Origin: Mesobacillus subterraneus
GTDB taxonomy: Bacteria; Bacillota; Bacilli; Bacillales; Cytobacillaceae
Assembly (NCBI RefSeq): GCF_020524355.2
Contig: NZ_CP129019.1
Coordinates: 558,001-622,000 of the forward strand
Direction of reading: 5' to 3'
DNA length: 64,000 nt
This document shows, piece after piece, positions 32,915-43,748 of the stretch. Made by a program: the position numbers and the translations under genes. The notes beneath the pieces were generated by a model, which did no database searches, was not told the origin of the DNA, and saw only the letters and a program-made list of their open reading frames with translations. Positions within the stretch are counted from its first letter, which is position 1, and every line of letters begins with the position of its first letter.

Positions 32915-33206
32915 ATACAAAAATGTTTTTTATTCTCGTTTCTCTATCAAACATAATAAAATCAACTCACCCTTCCCAAAAATAATTATTCTATATTCAA
33001 CTTTCGTTCTACAAATACCGCGCAATTGGAAGATTTAGTACATTGAAGCGCTACCATTTAGTTGGATTTGTCGAATATCATTATTTAATGAGTATTATTG
33101 TCGAAATATTTAAAAAATGTTCACAAGGGATTTTATATGGTAACTAGAATACTACTTAAAAAGGGAGTTTTCATAAGTTTTACGGAAGGCAGGTGGAAGG
33201 ATCTTG

Positions 33207-35164
33207 GTGATTAATCCTACAGAGTATGAATTACATTTGTTCCATGAAGGCAATCTGTTCCAGAGTTACAATTTATTTGGAGCACATGTCATTAAAAAAG
33301 GAATTGAAACATATACTCGATTTTGTGTGTGGGCTCCTAAAGCGGCTCAGGTCAGGCTTGCAGGTGATTTTAATAATTGGGATGGAAATGGCTACGAGTT
33401 TCATAAAGTCAATCAGGAGGGGGGTCTGGCAGCTCGCTCTTGAGGGGGACTTGACCGGGGCCATTTATAAATATGAGATCGTAACTGCGTCTGGTGAACG
33501 AAGGCTCAAATCTGATCCTTATGCATTTTTCTCTGAATTAAGGCCAGACACAGCTTCGATTGTCTACTCAATAGACGGCTACAAATGGAACGACCAGAAG
33601 TGGCTTCAGAAGCGTGAGAAGAGGAGCACATTCGATGAGCCGATGTTCATTTATGAACTGCATGTGGGTTCATGGAAAAAGCATGAGGATGGTTCGTTCT
33701 TTACATATCGCGAGCTCGTTGATGAGTTAATCCCATATATTGTTGAGCACGGATACACACATATCGAATTATTGCCTCTAACTGAGCATCCGCTCGACAT
33801 CTCTTGGGGCTACCAATCCACAGGCTATTTTTCGGTTACAAGCAGGTATGGTTCGCCTCATGATTTCATGTATTTCGTTGATAGGTGCCACCAAAACGGA
33901 ATCGGGGTCTTCCTTGATTGGATTCCGGGGCATTTTTGCAAGGATGCTCATGGGCTGTACCAGTTTGATGGCAGCTATGTGTTTGAATATCAGCGGGAGA
34001 ATGATCGTGAGAACCATGTTTGGGGAACTGCCAACTTCGACTTGGGAAAAACAGAGGTACAGAGCTTCCTGATTTCGAGTGCACTTTTCTGGCTGGAGAA
34101 ATACCATATTGACGGCTTCAGGGTTGATGCTGTGGGCCAATATCATCTACTGGCCGAATTCCATCCATGCGGCGAACCAATATGGAGTAGAGTTTTTAAA
34201 AAAGCTGAACAAAGCGGTCAAGGAATATGAGCCGGGAGCGCTGATGATCGCAGAGGATTCGACTGACTGGCCGAAGGTGACGGCTCCTGTGGAGTATGGC
34301 GGTCTTGGTTTTACATACAAGTGGAACATGGGATGGATGAATGACACATTGAAGTATATGGAGGAAGAATCCCATAACAGGAAGCATATACATGAGAAAG
34401 TTACCTTTTCGTTGCTTTATGCATTTTCAGAGAATTTTGTTCTGCCCTTTTCACATGATGAAGTCGTCCACGGGAAGAAGTCTCTTCTTGATAAGATGCC
34501 GGGCGATTACTGGCAAAAGTTCGCACAGCTGAGGGGATTGCTAGGGTTCATGACAGCACACCCAGGAAAGAAGCTGACGTTCATGGGGACTGAATTTGGG
34601 CAGTTCTCGGAATGGAAGGATAAGGAACAGTTGGACTGGAATCTTTTCAATTATGAAATGCACGAAAAGATGAACCATTATAATAAGGAACTTATCAAAT
34701 TGTATAAGCGTTCAAAGCCGCTGTATGAGGTCGATCAAAGCTATGAAGGCTTTGAGTGGATCGATGCTGATAACCGTGACCAGTCCATTTTTTCATTTAT
34801 CAGAAAAGGGAAGAATCCTGAAGAACTTCTGGTCATCGTTTGCAATTTTACAGAAAAAGTATATAGCGATTATCGAATCGGCGTGCCAAAGCAGGGTGAA
34901 TATCGGGAAATTTTGAACAGTGATGCCCTGGTTTTTGGAGGTTCGGGTGTCATCAATAAAAAAGTAATGAAAGCTGAAGAAATAGCCTTCCATGGAAGAC
35001 CATATTCTATAGAGATGAATATTTCTCCATTCGGAATCTCAGTTTTACGTCCTGTTATAAAAAGAAAGGGGAGAAACAATCATGCAAAAGAAGAAATGCG
35101 TAGCAATGCTGTTGGCAGGAGGAAAAGGAAGCCGGCTGCACTCATTGACGAAGAATCTCGCTAA
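33207..35164 (+). pseudogene. glgB: 1,4-alpha-glucan branching enzyme GlgB, two frameshifts
   Basis: Three frames (to 33443, 33226-34230, 34079-35164) combine into one GH13 branching enzyme of about 650 aa that makes alpha-1,6 branches in glycogen. The CBM48-like N terminus ([20 protein letters not shown]) precedes the barrel with [10 protein letters not shown] (nucleophile), MIAEDST (acid/base) and FSHDEVVH. Break 1 is six G at 33419-33424, where five restore [12 protein letters not shown]. Break 2 is GTGGGCC near 34132-34138, where one G less restores [11 protein letters not shown]. Start: GTG 33207 with SD GGAAGG. The end overlaps glgC by 83 bp. An intact operon around it argues for sequencing insertions. 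Confidence 0.92.
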
Positions 35165-36230
35165 GCCTGCTGTCCCGTTTGGAGGCAAATATCGAATCAT
35201 CGATTTCCCGTTAAGCAATTGCACGAACTCAGGAATCCATACAGTAGGCGTATTAACGCAGTACCAGCCGCTTTTGCTCAATTCTTATATTGGCATCGGC
35301 AGCGCATGGGACCTCGACAGGAAGGATGGCGGTGTGACGGTACTGCCGCCTTATTCTGAAAGCTCCGAAGTGAAATGGTATTCCGGTACCGCTAGCGCCA
35401 TTTTTCAGAACCTGAACTACCTAGATCAGTATAACCCTGAGTACGTGTTGATTCTTTCTGGTGACCATATTTATAAAATGAATTATGAATCTATGCTCAA
35501 TTACCATATCGAAAAAAGTGCTGATGTGACCATTTCGGTCATAGAGGTGCCTTGGGAAGAGACGAATCGGTTCGGAATCATGAATACCGATTCTGAGCTG
35601 AGAATCACTGAATTCGAAGAAAAACCGGACATAGCGAAAAATAATCTCGCTTCGATGGGGATTTATATTTTTAAATGGAACGTTTTAAGGGAATATCTGA
35701 TAAGGGATGACCAGAATCCTGATTCCAGCCATGATTTTGGCAAGGATATCATTCCTCTGTTAATACAAGAAAATATGAACTTATTTGCCTATCCTTTTAA
35801 AGGCTACTGGAAAGATGTTGGGACAGTGCAAAGTCTTTGGGAAGCGAATATGGATTTATTGGATAAAGAATGTGAGTTGAACCTGTTTGATCACTCTTGG
35901 CGAATCTACTCTGTCAATCCAAATCAGCCTCCGCAATATATTTGCCCAGAAGGGGAAGTATCAGAGTCACTGGTCAATGAAGGCTGCAAAATTGAAGGAG
36001 AGGTTTCCAGAACGGTAGTATTCCAGGGAGTGACGGTGAAAAAGGGAGCGGTTATAAAGGAAACTGTTATCATGCCAGATGCTGTGATCGGACACAACTG
36101 TGTGATTGAAAAAGCGATTGTATCCCCTGGTGTCTATGTTCCGGATGGAACAATCATAAAGCCGGACGAGAGCGAGAATGACATTACACTAGTATCTGAA
36201 GAAACCATCGGAGAATTGCAATCCAATTGA
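35082..36230 (+). CDS. glgC: Glucose-1-phosphate adenylyltransferase GlgC
   Basis: Makes ADP-glucose from ATP and glucose-1-phosphate, the committed step of glycogen synthesis. The 382-aa protein has the nucleotidyltransferase signature [20 protein letters not shown], the substrate loops [10 protein letters not shown] and [10 protein letters not shown], and a C-terminal left-handed beta-helix (hexapeptide repeats around [20 protein letters not shown]). SD AAAGGGGAG precedes the ATG. In Firmicutes GlgC forms the catalytic half of a GlgC/GlgD complex, and glgD follows 22 bp downstream. Confidence 0.97.
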   Translation: MQKKKCVAMLLAGGKGSRLHSLTKNLAKPAVPFGGKYRIIDFPLSNCTNSGIHTVGVLTQYQPLLLNSYIGIGSAWDLDRKDGGVTVLPPYSESSEVKWYSGTASAIFQNLNYLDQYNPEYVLILSGDHIYKMNYESMLNYHIEKSADVTISVIEVPWEETNRFGIMNTDSELRITEFEEKPDIAKNNLASMGIYIFKWNVLREYLIRDDQNPDSSHDFGKDIIPLLIQENMNLFAYPFKGYWKDVGTVQSLWEANMDLLDKECELNLFDHSWRIYSVNPNQPPQYICPEGEVSESLVNEGCKIEGEVSRTVVFQGVTVKKGAVIKETVIMPDAVIGHNCVIEKAIVSPGVYVPDGTIIKPDESENDITLVSEETIGELQSN

Positions 36231-36252
36231 ACCGATTCAGGAGGTAAAAGAA

Positions 36253-37281
36253 ATGAATAAACAACTATTAGGAGTAATAGATGCGACAACGGTTCACGAT
36301 GATCTGCATGAACTGTCCATTCACCGGTCGGTGGCAGCAATCCCGTTTGGCGGGCGATACAGACTGATTGATTTTATCCTTTCCAATATGGTCAACTCTG
36401 GAATCCAGAGCGTAGCGATTTTCCCTAAATTTCAATACAGATCGCTGATGGACCATTTGGGGTCAGGGAGGAACTGGGATCTTAACCGGAAAAGGGATGG
36501 ACTATTTTTCTTCCCTGCGCCTAACCTGGATAAACATTATACAGGAATTGGCACGCTGGACCATTTTGCTGACAACATTGATTTTTTTGAACGGGCTGCA
36601 CAGGAGTATGCATTGATTGCTAACTCATATACGGTATTCAATATGGATTTCCAGCCGCTGCTGGATTGGCATATCAAGTCAGGGTGCGATATCACGGAGG
36701 TGCATAAGGAAGGAAAATCCTTAGGCATGTACCTTGTTAAAAAGACATTATTGATGGATTTGATCACGACGCGCAATGAAACTGGCTACTCAAATATGAG
36801 GGATGTCGCGTCTGATCATGATAGCCAGTTCCATCTCTGCTACTACAACTTTGAAGGGTACGCCTCGATGGTTGATACAATTGATCAGTATTTTAAAACG
36901 AGCATGGATTTGCTTAAACCTGAAGTCTGGAAGGAGTTGTTCCCGAAAGACAGGCCAATCCTGACCAAGGTGAAGGATGAGCCGCCTACCCGTTATGATA
37001 ATGATGCATCCGTAAGAAATTCGATGGTAGCCAATGGCGGAATGATTGAAGGGACTGTCGAAAACAGCATCATTGCTCGCGGAGTAAAAATCGGCAAGGG
37101 TACCGTCATCCGCAATTGCATCATCATGCAGAAGACGCAGATTAAGGAGAATTGTCAATTGGATTCAGTGATTGTTGATAAGGATGTAAGAATTGAAGCA
37201 GGAACTGTGATAACAGCGCCAGCAGAATCACCGGCTGTTATCCGCAAGGGTACGGTCCAGGGAGTGGGGAGCAGGTCGTGA
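36253..37281 (+). CDS. glgD: Glucose-1-phosphate adenylyltransferase subunit GlgD
   Basis: A GlgC paralog of 342 aa that regulates the GlgC/GlgD complex. The N-terminal nucleotide loop GGKGSR is missing ([20 protein letters not shown] instead), while [17 protein letters not shown] and the C-terminal hexapeptide helix ([20 protein letters not shown]) are kept, the usual sign of a non-catalytic GlgD. SD CAGGAGG precedes the ATG. Its stop overlaps the glgA start by 4 bp, indicating tight coupling. Confidence 0.95.
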   Translation: MNKQLLGVIDATTVHDDLHELSIHRSVAAIPFGGRYRLIDFILSNMVNSGIQSVAIFPKFQYRSLMDHLGSGRNWDLNRKRDGLFFFPAPNLDKHYTGIGTLDHFADNIDFFERAAQEYALIANSYTVFNMDFQPLLDWHIKSGCDITEVHKEGKSLGMYLVKKTLLMDLITTRNETGYSNMRDVASDHDSQFHLCYYNFEGYASMVDTIDQYFKTSMDLLKPEVWKELFPKDRPILTKVKDEPPTRYDNDASVRNSMVANGGMIEGTVENSIIARGVKIGKGTVIRNCIIMQKTQIKENCQLDSVIVDKDVRIEAGTVITAPAESPAVIRKGTVQGVGSRS

Positions 37282-38729
37282 AGGTATTATTTGCCGTTTC
37301 GGAATGTGTCCCGTTCATCAAGTCAGGCGGACTGGCGGATGTAGCGGGCTCACTTCCAAAAGGACTCAAAAAGCTGGGGACGGATGTCCGGGTCATATTA
37401 CCGAAATATGGTTTGATACCTGAGAGATTCCGTTCTGAAATGAAGAAAGTAAAAGAGTATAATGTGCAACTAGGCTGGCGCTCGCAATATTGTGGCATTG
37501 AAACTCTTGAGCATGAAGGTGTTACTTTCTATTTTGTAGACAATGAGTATTATTTCAAGCGCGATAGCCTTTACGGACATTATGATGATGGGGAACGGTT
37601 CGCGTTTTTTAACAGAGCTGTCCTTGAATTCATCGGAGAAATCGAATTCTACCCTGATGTGATTCATTGCCATGACTGGCATACAGGCATGATTCCCTTT
37701 TTACTAAGGACAGAGTACTATAAGCGCCATGGCTACGGATTGATACAGTCCGTGTTTACGATTCATAATCTGCAGTTCCAGGGGATTTTCCCTCCATCAG
37801 TATTGGAGAACTTGCTGCAGATTGACAGCCGTTATTTCAATGAAGAGCAGCTGGAGTTTTTCGGGAATGCCAATTTCATGAAAGCGGCTTTGATTGCATC
37901 TGACCATATTACTACGGTCAGTCCTACGTACAAGAATGAAATTCAGACAGATTATTTTGGTGAAAAGCTGGATGGCATCCTGCGTAAAAGAAGCGAGGAT
38001 CTATCTGGAATACTGAATGGGATTGATCACGATTTATATGATCCTGAAAGGTACTCTGGATTGGCTGCCAATTTCGGAGTGGACTCACTTGAAAGAAGAG
38101 TCGAAAACAAGCTTCAGGTCCAGCGTGATTTCGGTTTGCCTGAAAACGAAAATATTCCTGTTGCAGCAATGATAACTAGGCTGACGAAGCAAAAGGGTCT
38201 CGATTTGGTCAGGGGAGTTTTCCATGAAATCCTGGCGACAGGAATGCAACTTGTCGTGCTGGGATCAGGAGACCCTGAGTTTGAGCAATTTTTCAGGGAT
38301 ATGTCAGCGCGTTATCCTGAACAGTGTGGCATATACATCGGCTTTGATGAGAATCTGGCCCATCTGGTCTACGCAGGATCTGATTTGTTCCTGATGCCAT
38401 CCAGGTTCGAGCCATGCGGTCTGAGCCAGATGATCGCAATGCGTTATGGATCCATTCCTGTTGTGAGAGAGACAGGTGGCCTGAACGATACCGTACAGTC
38501 TTATAATGAATTTAATGGTGAGGGCAATGGTTTTTCCTTTGCCGACTTCAATGCCCATGACATGCTCTTTACAATCCAACGGGCGTTGTCTTTTTACCAT
38601 AAGCGCGAAAAATGGCTTATGCTGGCGAAAAATGCTATGGAAACAGACTATAGCTGGGTACAATCTGCCAAACAATACAATGAGTTGTATACCGATCTCA
38701 TCTCAAGGAGTGAATCGCATGTTTTCTAG
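37278..38729 (+). CDS. glgA: Glycogen synthase GlgA
   Basis: GT5 glycogen synthase (483 aa) that adds glucose from ADP-glucose. The N-terminal ADP-glucose motif [16 protein letters not shown], the middle [14 protein letters not shown] and DHITTVSP segments, and the C-terminal donor-site motif [33 protein letters not shown] are all present. It overlaps glgD by 4 bp and glgP by 11 bp, so the operon is read as one coupled unit. Confidence 0.97.
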   Translation: MKVLFAVSECVPFIKSGGLADVAGSLPKGLKKLGTDVRVILPKYGLIPERFRSEMKKVKEYNVQLGWRSQYCGIETLEHEGVTFYFVDNEYYFKRDSLYGHYDDGERFAFFNRAVLEFIGEIEFYPDVIHCHDWHTGMIPFLLRTEYYKRHGYGLIQSVFTIHNLQFQGIFPPSVLENLLQIDSRYFNEEQLEFFGNANFMKAALIASDHITTVSPTYKNEIQTDYFGEKLDGILRKRSEDLSGILNGIDHDLYDPERYSGLAANFGVDSLERRVENKLQVQRDFGLPENENIPVAAMITRLTKQKGLDLVRGVFHEILATGMQLVVLGSGDPEFEQFFRDMSARYPEQCGIYIGFDENLAHLVYAGSDLFLMPSRFEPCGLSQMIAMRYGSIPVVRETGGLNDTVQSYNEFNGEGNGFSFADFNAHDMLFTIQRALSFYHKREKWLMLAKNAMETDYSWVQSAKQYNELYTDLISRSESHVF

Positions 38730-41122
38730 TGTTCCTAAATTCAAAAATGCTTTCTTGAAAAAACTCGAGATGATGTTTGGAACCAGCTTTGAAGAAAGCA
38801 CGAGCCGTGAGCAGTTCCAGACTCTCGGGCATATGATCAGGGAGCATGTGAGTTCTGATTGGATCAAAACAAACGAATTATATCGTGCCGGAGCGAAGAA
38901 ACAGGTCTATTACTTGTCAATTGAGTTCCTGCTGGGCTGGCTGCTGAGGCATAACCTGATTAATTTAGGCGTCGAAAAAGTGGTCTGTGAGGGGCTCAGG
39001 GATCTGGGCATCGAGCTGGATCAGCTGGAGGAAATCGAGGCGGATGCCGGGCTTGGCAATGGCGGTCTCGGCCGCCTAGCTGCCTGTTTCCTTGATTCCC
39101 TTGCATCTCTTGATTTGCCCGGACATGGCTGCGGAATTCGCTATAAACACGGTCTATTCGAGCAAAAAATAGTCGATGGCTATCAAGTGGAGCTTCCTGA
39201 GCAATGGCTGAGACATGGCCATGTTTGGGAGGTGCGCAAGGCGGATGATGCGGTCGAGGTCCCATTCTGGGGTGAAATCGAAAGCAGGATGGAGAATGGG
39301 CGGCTTGTTTTCAGGCACCTGAACGCCGAGACTATCATGGCTGTACCTTACGACCTGCCTGTCATCGGCTACGAGACTCAGACAGTCAACACGTTGAGAC
39401 TGTGGAATGCCGAGCCATCCAGGTTCCCGGCAAATGCAGATATTTTTAAATACAAGAAGGATACCGAATCGGTTTCTGAATTTCTTTATCCGGATGACAC
39501 GCATGATGAAGGAAAAATCCTTCGTCTCAAGCAGCAATATTTCCTGGTCACGTCCAGTTTGAAGGCGATAGTGAATTCTTTTAAAAAGAAGAATAAGAGT
39601 TTGCTAGAGTTTCATGATTATGTGAGCATCCATATTAATGACACGCACCCTGCGATAGCCGTTCCTGAACTGATGAGAATACTGATGGATGAGGAAGGCC
39701 TTGGGTGGGACGATGCCTGGGACATTACCGTGCAGACGCTTTCCTATACGAACCATACGACACTGGCTGAGGCGCTGGAGAGATGGCCGATCCGGATCTT
39801 CAAGCCGCTGCTGCCACGTATTTTCATGATTGTTGAGGAAATCAATGAGCGCTTCTGCAAAGGAGGTGTGGGAGCAGTATCCAGGCGACTGGAGCAGGGT
39901 TGAAAACATGGCAATCATCGCCCATGAAGAGGTGCGTATGGCGCCACTTGCCATTGTCGGAAGCCACAGCGTCAATGGCGTTGCACAGCTTCACACCGAG
40001 ATCCTGAAAAACAGGGAGATGAACCTGTTTTATCAGTTTTATCCTGAGCGTTTTAACAACAAGACAAATGGAATTACCCACCGACGCTGGCTGTTGAAGG
40101 CGAATCCGGGGCTGTCAGGGTTGATCACGGATGCTATTGGGCCTGAATGGGTTTCATCCCCTCAACAATTGGAGAATTTGATGCGGTTTAATACCGACTC
40201 TGCTTTCCTTGAGAAATTGCATGAAATCAAGCAGGGAAATAAAGAGCGTCTGGCAAAGCGGATTCTGGATAAAACAGGGATACAGGTTGATACAGAATCA
40301 ATTTTTGATGTCCAGGTAAAAAGACTTCACGCTTATAAGCGTCAGCTGCTGAATGTACTGCACATCATGCATTTGTATAATTTTTTGAAAAAGGATCCTG
40401 AAGCATTGCTATATCCGCGAACATTTATTTTCGGTGCAAAGGCATCTCCTGGCTATTATTTTGCCAAGAAAGTCATTAAGCTGATTAACTGTGTGGCCGA
40501 TAAGGTGAACAATGATCCCGCAACTAATGGAAAGCTGAAAGTTGTATTTCTTGAAAATTACCGCGTCTCTCTGGCTGAGGATATTTTTCCGGCTGCGGAT
40601 ATCAGTGAACAAATCTCAACCGCAAGCAAAGAAGCTTCAGGAACAGGGAATATGAAATTCATGATGAACGGTGCCATGACCCTTGGGACGCTTGATGGCG
40701 CAAATGTCGAAATCACCGATTTGGTTGGCAGGGAGAATATCTTCCTATTCGGGTTGACCGCAGAGGAAGTGCTTGATTACCAGAATAATGGCGGCTACCA
40801 TTCGCTCGAATATTATCACCACGATGAGCGGATCAGGGAAGTGGTCGATCAGCTGGTCAATGGATTCTTCCCTGATACAGAAAACCATTTCAATGAAATC
40901 TTTGATACCTTGCTTGGCCATAACGACCAATATTTTGTATTGAGAGATTTCGCTTCATATACAGAGGCTCACGAGGAGGTCAGCCGGAGTTATTTGAATC
41001 GAAATGCATGGCTGAAAAAGAGCCTGGTTAACATCGCGAGGTCAGGTTATTTCTCCAGTGACAGGACCATTATGGAATACGCAGATCAAATCTGGAAAGT
41101 ACAATCTGCTTTAAAAGTTTAA
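38719..41122 (+). pseudogene. glgP: Glycogen phosphorylase GlgP, one frameshift
   Basis: Glycogen phosphorylase releases glucose-1-phosphate from glycogen using PLP. ATG 38719 with SD AAGGAG is the start; longer upstream frames overlap glgA and are not real. The two frames (to 39903 and from about 39850) make an ~800-aa enzyme of normal length: N-terminal YYLSIEFLLGWLLRHNL and EADAGLGNGGLGRLAACFLD, C-terminal QVKRLHAYKRQLLN and EASGTGNMKFMMNGAMTLGT with the PLP region. The break is AAAGGAGGTG near 39858-39867, where one G less restores FCKEVWEQYPGDW. Terminator follows. Confidence 0.93.
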
Positions 41123-41125
41123 GAA

Positions 41126-41163
41126 GCTTCAGGCCAAATCGATGATGATTTGGCCTTTTGTTA
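41126..41163 (+). terminator. glg operon terminator
   Basis: AGGCCAAATC pairs with GATTTGGCCT around GATGAT and is followed by TTTTGTT. Confidence 0.85.
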
Positions 41164-41206
41164 TTCTGGAAAAGTGTAGGACGAGGAACAACATAGGAGG
41201 CTGAAA

Positions 41207-41287
41207 ATGCCTGAATTTGGTCGTGTAAGTCTGTTGATACAGAAGAAATTCAACGAGCAAATAGAAATATGTTATAGCCCCATTTGA
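41207..41287 (+). CDS. Possible 26-aa peptide
   Basis: ATG 41207 follows a textbook SD (AGGAGG, six bases). The peptide MPEFGRVSLLIQKKFNEQIE plus ICYSPI is charged with no membrane helix. It lies in the gap between glgP and the convergent EamA gene. Real translation is plausible from the SD only. Confidence 0.3.
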   Translation: MPEFGRVSLLIQKKFNEQIEICYSPI

Positions 41288-41301
41288 GGTCAGTGAACCT
41301 C

Positions 41302-42174
41302 CTATAAAATCAGCAAAGCAGTCCCAATAGTAATCAACACTGCACCTGAGACGGTAGATTTAGTTGGCTTTTCTTTTAAAATGATGAAGCTCAGGGTCAT
41401 GGTCAATACGACGCTGAACTTATCAATCGGATTGACGATGCTCACTTTTCCGATTGCCAGTGCTGCAAAATAACATAACCATGAGAAGCCTGTTGCTGCA
41501 CCTGATAGGATTAGAAAAATGTAAGATTTCCTTGAGATTTTTCTGAGGTCCTTCACAGTGCCCTGGAAAAACACAATTCCCCATGCAAAAATGACGATCA
41601 CGACTGTACGGATGAAGGTGGCCACATTGGAGTCAACATCCTCAATTCCGATTTTCGCCAGGATATTTGTCAGGGCAGCGAAAACTGCTGACATGATGGC
41701 GAGAAAAATATATGACTTTGTGTTGAATACCTTTTTTCTCTGCTTTTTCTTCTTTTTGTCTTTCCCAATCAGCACAAAGGTTCCAATAGAAATAATGACA
41801 CCACCTGCCACAACAGGCATGGTTGCAGGCTCCCTCAATACTATGAAGGATAACACAATCGTCAATACGACACTGGCCTTATCAATTGGGACAACTTTTG
41901 ATACATCGCCAATCTGAATTGCTTTAAAAAAGGCAAGCCAGGAAAGACCGGTTGTCAATCCAGAGAGAACTAGGAAAATGAATGATTTCATTGACACTGC
42001 AGCAATGCTTTCAGTTTGGCCGGTAATTAAGACCATCAAGTAGGCCATGATTACAACTACGATCGTCCTGACAGCCGTTGCCAGGTTTGAATCGACATCT
42101 TCAATTCCAATTTTCGCTAGAATGGCGGTAAAGGAAGCAAATAGTGCGGCCAGTAAAGCTAAAATGATACTCAT
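41302..42174 (-). CDS. EamA-domain transporter with duplicated halves
   Basis: A 290-aa membrane protein of about ten helices. Two halves are near repeats of each other: ILAKIGIEDVDSNLATAVRT near residue 19 and ILAKIGIEDVDSNVATFIRT near residue 165, each followed by LVLSGLTTGLSWLAFFKAI or LILSGAATGFSWLCYFAAL. This is a clear internal gene duplication within the EamA/DMT superfamily. A lysine-rich linker (GKDKKKKKQRKKV) joins them. Substrate unknown; relatives export metabolites or carry sugars. It runs opposite to glgP. Confidence 0.88.
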   Translation of the reverse strand: MSIILALLAALFASFTAILAKIGIEDVDSNLATAVRTIVVVIMAYLMVLITGQTESIAAVSMKSFIFLVLSGLTTGLSWLAFFKAIQIGDVSKVVPIDKASVVLTIVLSFIVLREPATMPVVAGGVIISIGTFVLIGKDKKKKKQRKKVFNTKSYIFLAIMSAVFAALTNILAKIGIEDVDSNVATFIRTVVIVIFAWGIVFFQGTVKDLRKISRKSYIFLILSGAATGFSWLCYFAALAIGKVSIVNPIDKFSVVLTMTLSFIILKEKPTKSTVSGAVLITIGTALLIL

Positions 42175-42315
42175 CGTTTATCTCCATTTCTATTGAGGTA
42201 CATTTAGTTTGGGAATCTGCAGCAGGAATATTCTTGTCCAAAAATTGAACAATGTACGTTTCCTGGGGACTGGGCATAGGATAGGTTGATAAAACCTGTG
42301 AAGGGAATGAGCTAA

Positions 42316-43197
42316 TTGTATAACGTTCCACCCTATTCCTATCCATATTATGTTGATTCTTCAGCATATAGCCCTAGATCCAGCCAAAATAGCCATCAGC
42401 AAGTACTTGAAGCGCTGCTTGCTGGAATAAAAGGGGAAGCTTCAGCGGTTGATTTTTACAGTCGCCTGGCGGAATCAGCGCCAAACCAGAGACATAAGAA
42501 AGCGATAATGAAGGCGTTAGAGGATAAACATATCCACTTAAGGCAATTTACTGATCTGTATGTCACTTTAACTGACCAAAGGCTGCAGTATCAGTATGAC
42601 CGGGTGAACTTCCAATCATATCGAGAAGGTTTGCAAAAGGCTTATGAAACAGAAGTAGAAGATTATCATGAATATCGAAACAGCTATTTGCTTACCCAAA
42701 ACCTGCCGGTGAGCAATGTGTTTTTCCGCGCGTTCGCGGATGAATTAGAGCATGCAACAAGGTTAGAATGCCTGCGTCAAGAGACAGATCCCCGTTTGCA
42801 GGACTATGGCAAAGAACCATTTACCATCAATATAGAAGAGGCAACTACGCAAAACGAGACATTCCGTACCGCCTTATGGACGGGGAGAAACCTTCAGGTG
42901 ACAGTCATGAGCATCGATGTGGGTGATGACATTGGCCTGGAAGTTCACGAAACTGGCGATCAATTTATCCGTGTAGAAGAAGGCGAAGCGCTCGTACAAA
43001 TGGGGGACAGCAAAGATAATCTCGATTTTGAGTCTAGAGTATCTGACGACTACGCGATCATGATACCTGAAGGAAAGTGGCATAATGTCACCAATATTGG
43101 CGATACAAAGCTTAAGGTATATGTCATCTATGCACCACCTGAACATCCATTCGGAACAGTCCATGAAACAAAAGCAGATGCTGAAGCTGCCGAGTAA
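42316..43197 (+). CDS. Ferritin-like/cupin fusion protein
   Basis: TTG 42316 is the start, with GAAGGGAATG upstream serving as a moderate SD. The 293-aa protein has a Y/P/S-rich N terminus (MYNVPPYSYPYYVDSSAYSP), then a ferritin-like four-helix domain (residues 27-150) with candidate metal ligands E42, H85, E125 and the E-x-x-H pair in FADELEHATRLE. The C-terminal cupin (155-285) has LEVHETGDQFIRVEEGEA and IPEGKWHNVTNIG, a typical cupin core. The Y/P-rich start resembles spore-coat proteins. The two-domain combination is unusual; a role in metal or peroxide handling is inferred, not shown. Confidence 0.8.
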   Translation: MYNVPPYSYPYYVDSSAYSPRSSQNSHQQVLEALLAGIKGEASAVDFYSRLAESAPNQRHKKAIMKALEDKHIHLRQFTDLYVTLTDQRLQYQYDRVNFQSYREGLQKAYETEVEDYHEYRNSYLLTQNLPVSNVFFRAFADELEHATRLECLRQETDPRLQDYGKEPFTINIEEATTQNETFRTALWTGRNLQVTVMSIDVGDDIGLEVHETGDQFIRVEEGEALVQMGDSKDNLDFESRVSDDYAIMIPEGKWHNVTNIGDTKLKVYVIYAPPEHPFGTVHETKADAEAAE

Positions 43198-43211
43198 ATA
43201 TTGAATACTGG

Positions 43212-43243
43212 GATTGGAGATTAATCTCTCCAATTTTTTTTGA
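43212..43243 (+). terminator. Terminator after ferritin-cupin gene
   Basis: ATTGGAGATTA and AATCTCTCCAAT form an almost loopless long stem followed by eight T. Confidence 0.85.
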
Positions 43244-43280
43244 TTTACCGTATAATATGGAAAAATTCCAGGCGCTAAAT

Positions 43281-43575
43281 AACATAAAATGGTAAAACAA
43301 TTCATCAATAGTCGTCATTGGAGTTGTGATGTAACAAAAACTGGTAAAATGATTCATCAATAGCCGTCATTGGAGTTGTGATGTAACAAAAACTGGTAAA
43401 ATGATTCATCAATAGTCGTCATTGGAGTTGTGATGTAACAAAAACTGGTAAAATGATTCATCAATAGCCGTCATTGGAGTTGGGATATTACATAAACTGG
43501 TAAAACGATTCACCAATAGTCGTCATTGGAGTTGCAAATTAACATAAACTGGGCAGAAGGATCATAAATAATCGC
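43281..43575. repeat. 52-bp tandem repeat array, ~5.5 copies
   Basis: Repeats of GGTAAAATGATTCATCAATA + GYCGTCATTGGAGTTG + TGATGTAACAAAAACT begin at 43291, 43343, 43395, 43447 and 43499, an exact 52-bp period, with the last copies degenerate. There is no reading frame with an SD and no variable spacer, so it is neither a gene nor a CRISPR array. Located in the gap between two convergent genes. Confidence 0.92.
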
Positions 43576-43714
43576 CACTGAGATCATTTTTATCCTTAAA
43601 ATGGTTATAGCAGCTGCTAATAGTCCTTATGGAATCCATCTTCCCCAAAACGGAAATTCTGTTTGCTAATGGTTTTCGGGCTGTTATTTTTCAAATCGAT
43701 ATCTTCCACGATTG

Positions 43715-43748
43715 AAAAAGCCTCAGTCGATGAACTGAGGCTTTTTGC
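43715..43748 (-). terminator. yteA terminator
   Basis: AAAAAGCCTCAGT and ACTGAGGCTTTTT pair around CGATGA, usable on both strands. Immediately after the yteA stop on the minus strand. Confidence 0.9.

Noticed and set aside
38506..38718. Upstream extension of glgP
   Set aside because: It overlaps glgA in another frame; the SD AAGGAG places the start at 38719 and gives the family N terminus.
43281..43575. CRISPR array
   Set aside because: The period is a constant 52 bp with no unique spacers and no cas genes nearby; it is a simple tandem repeat.
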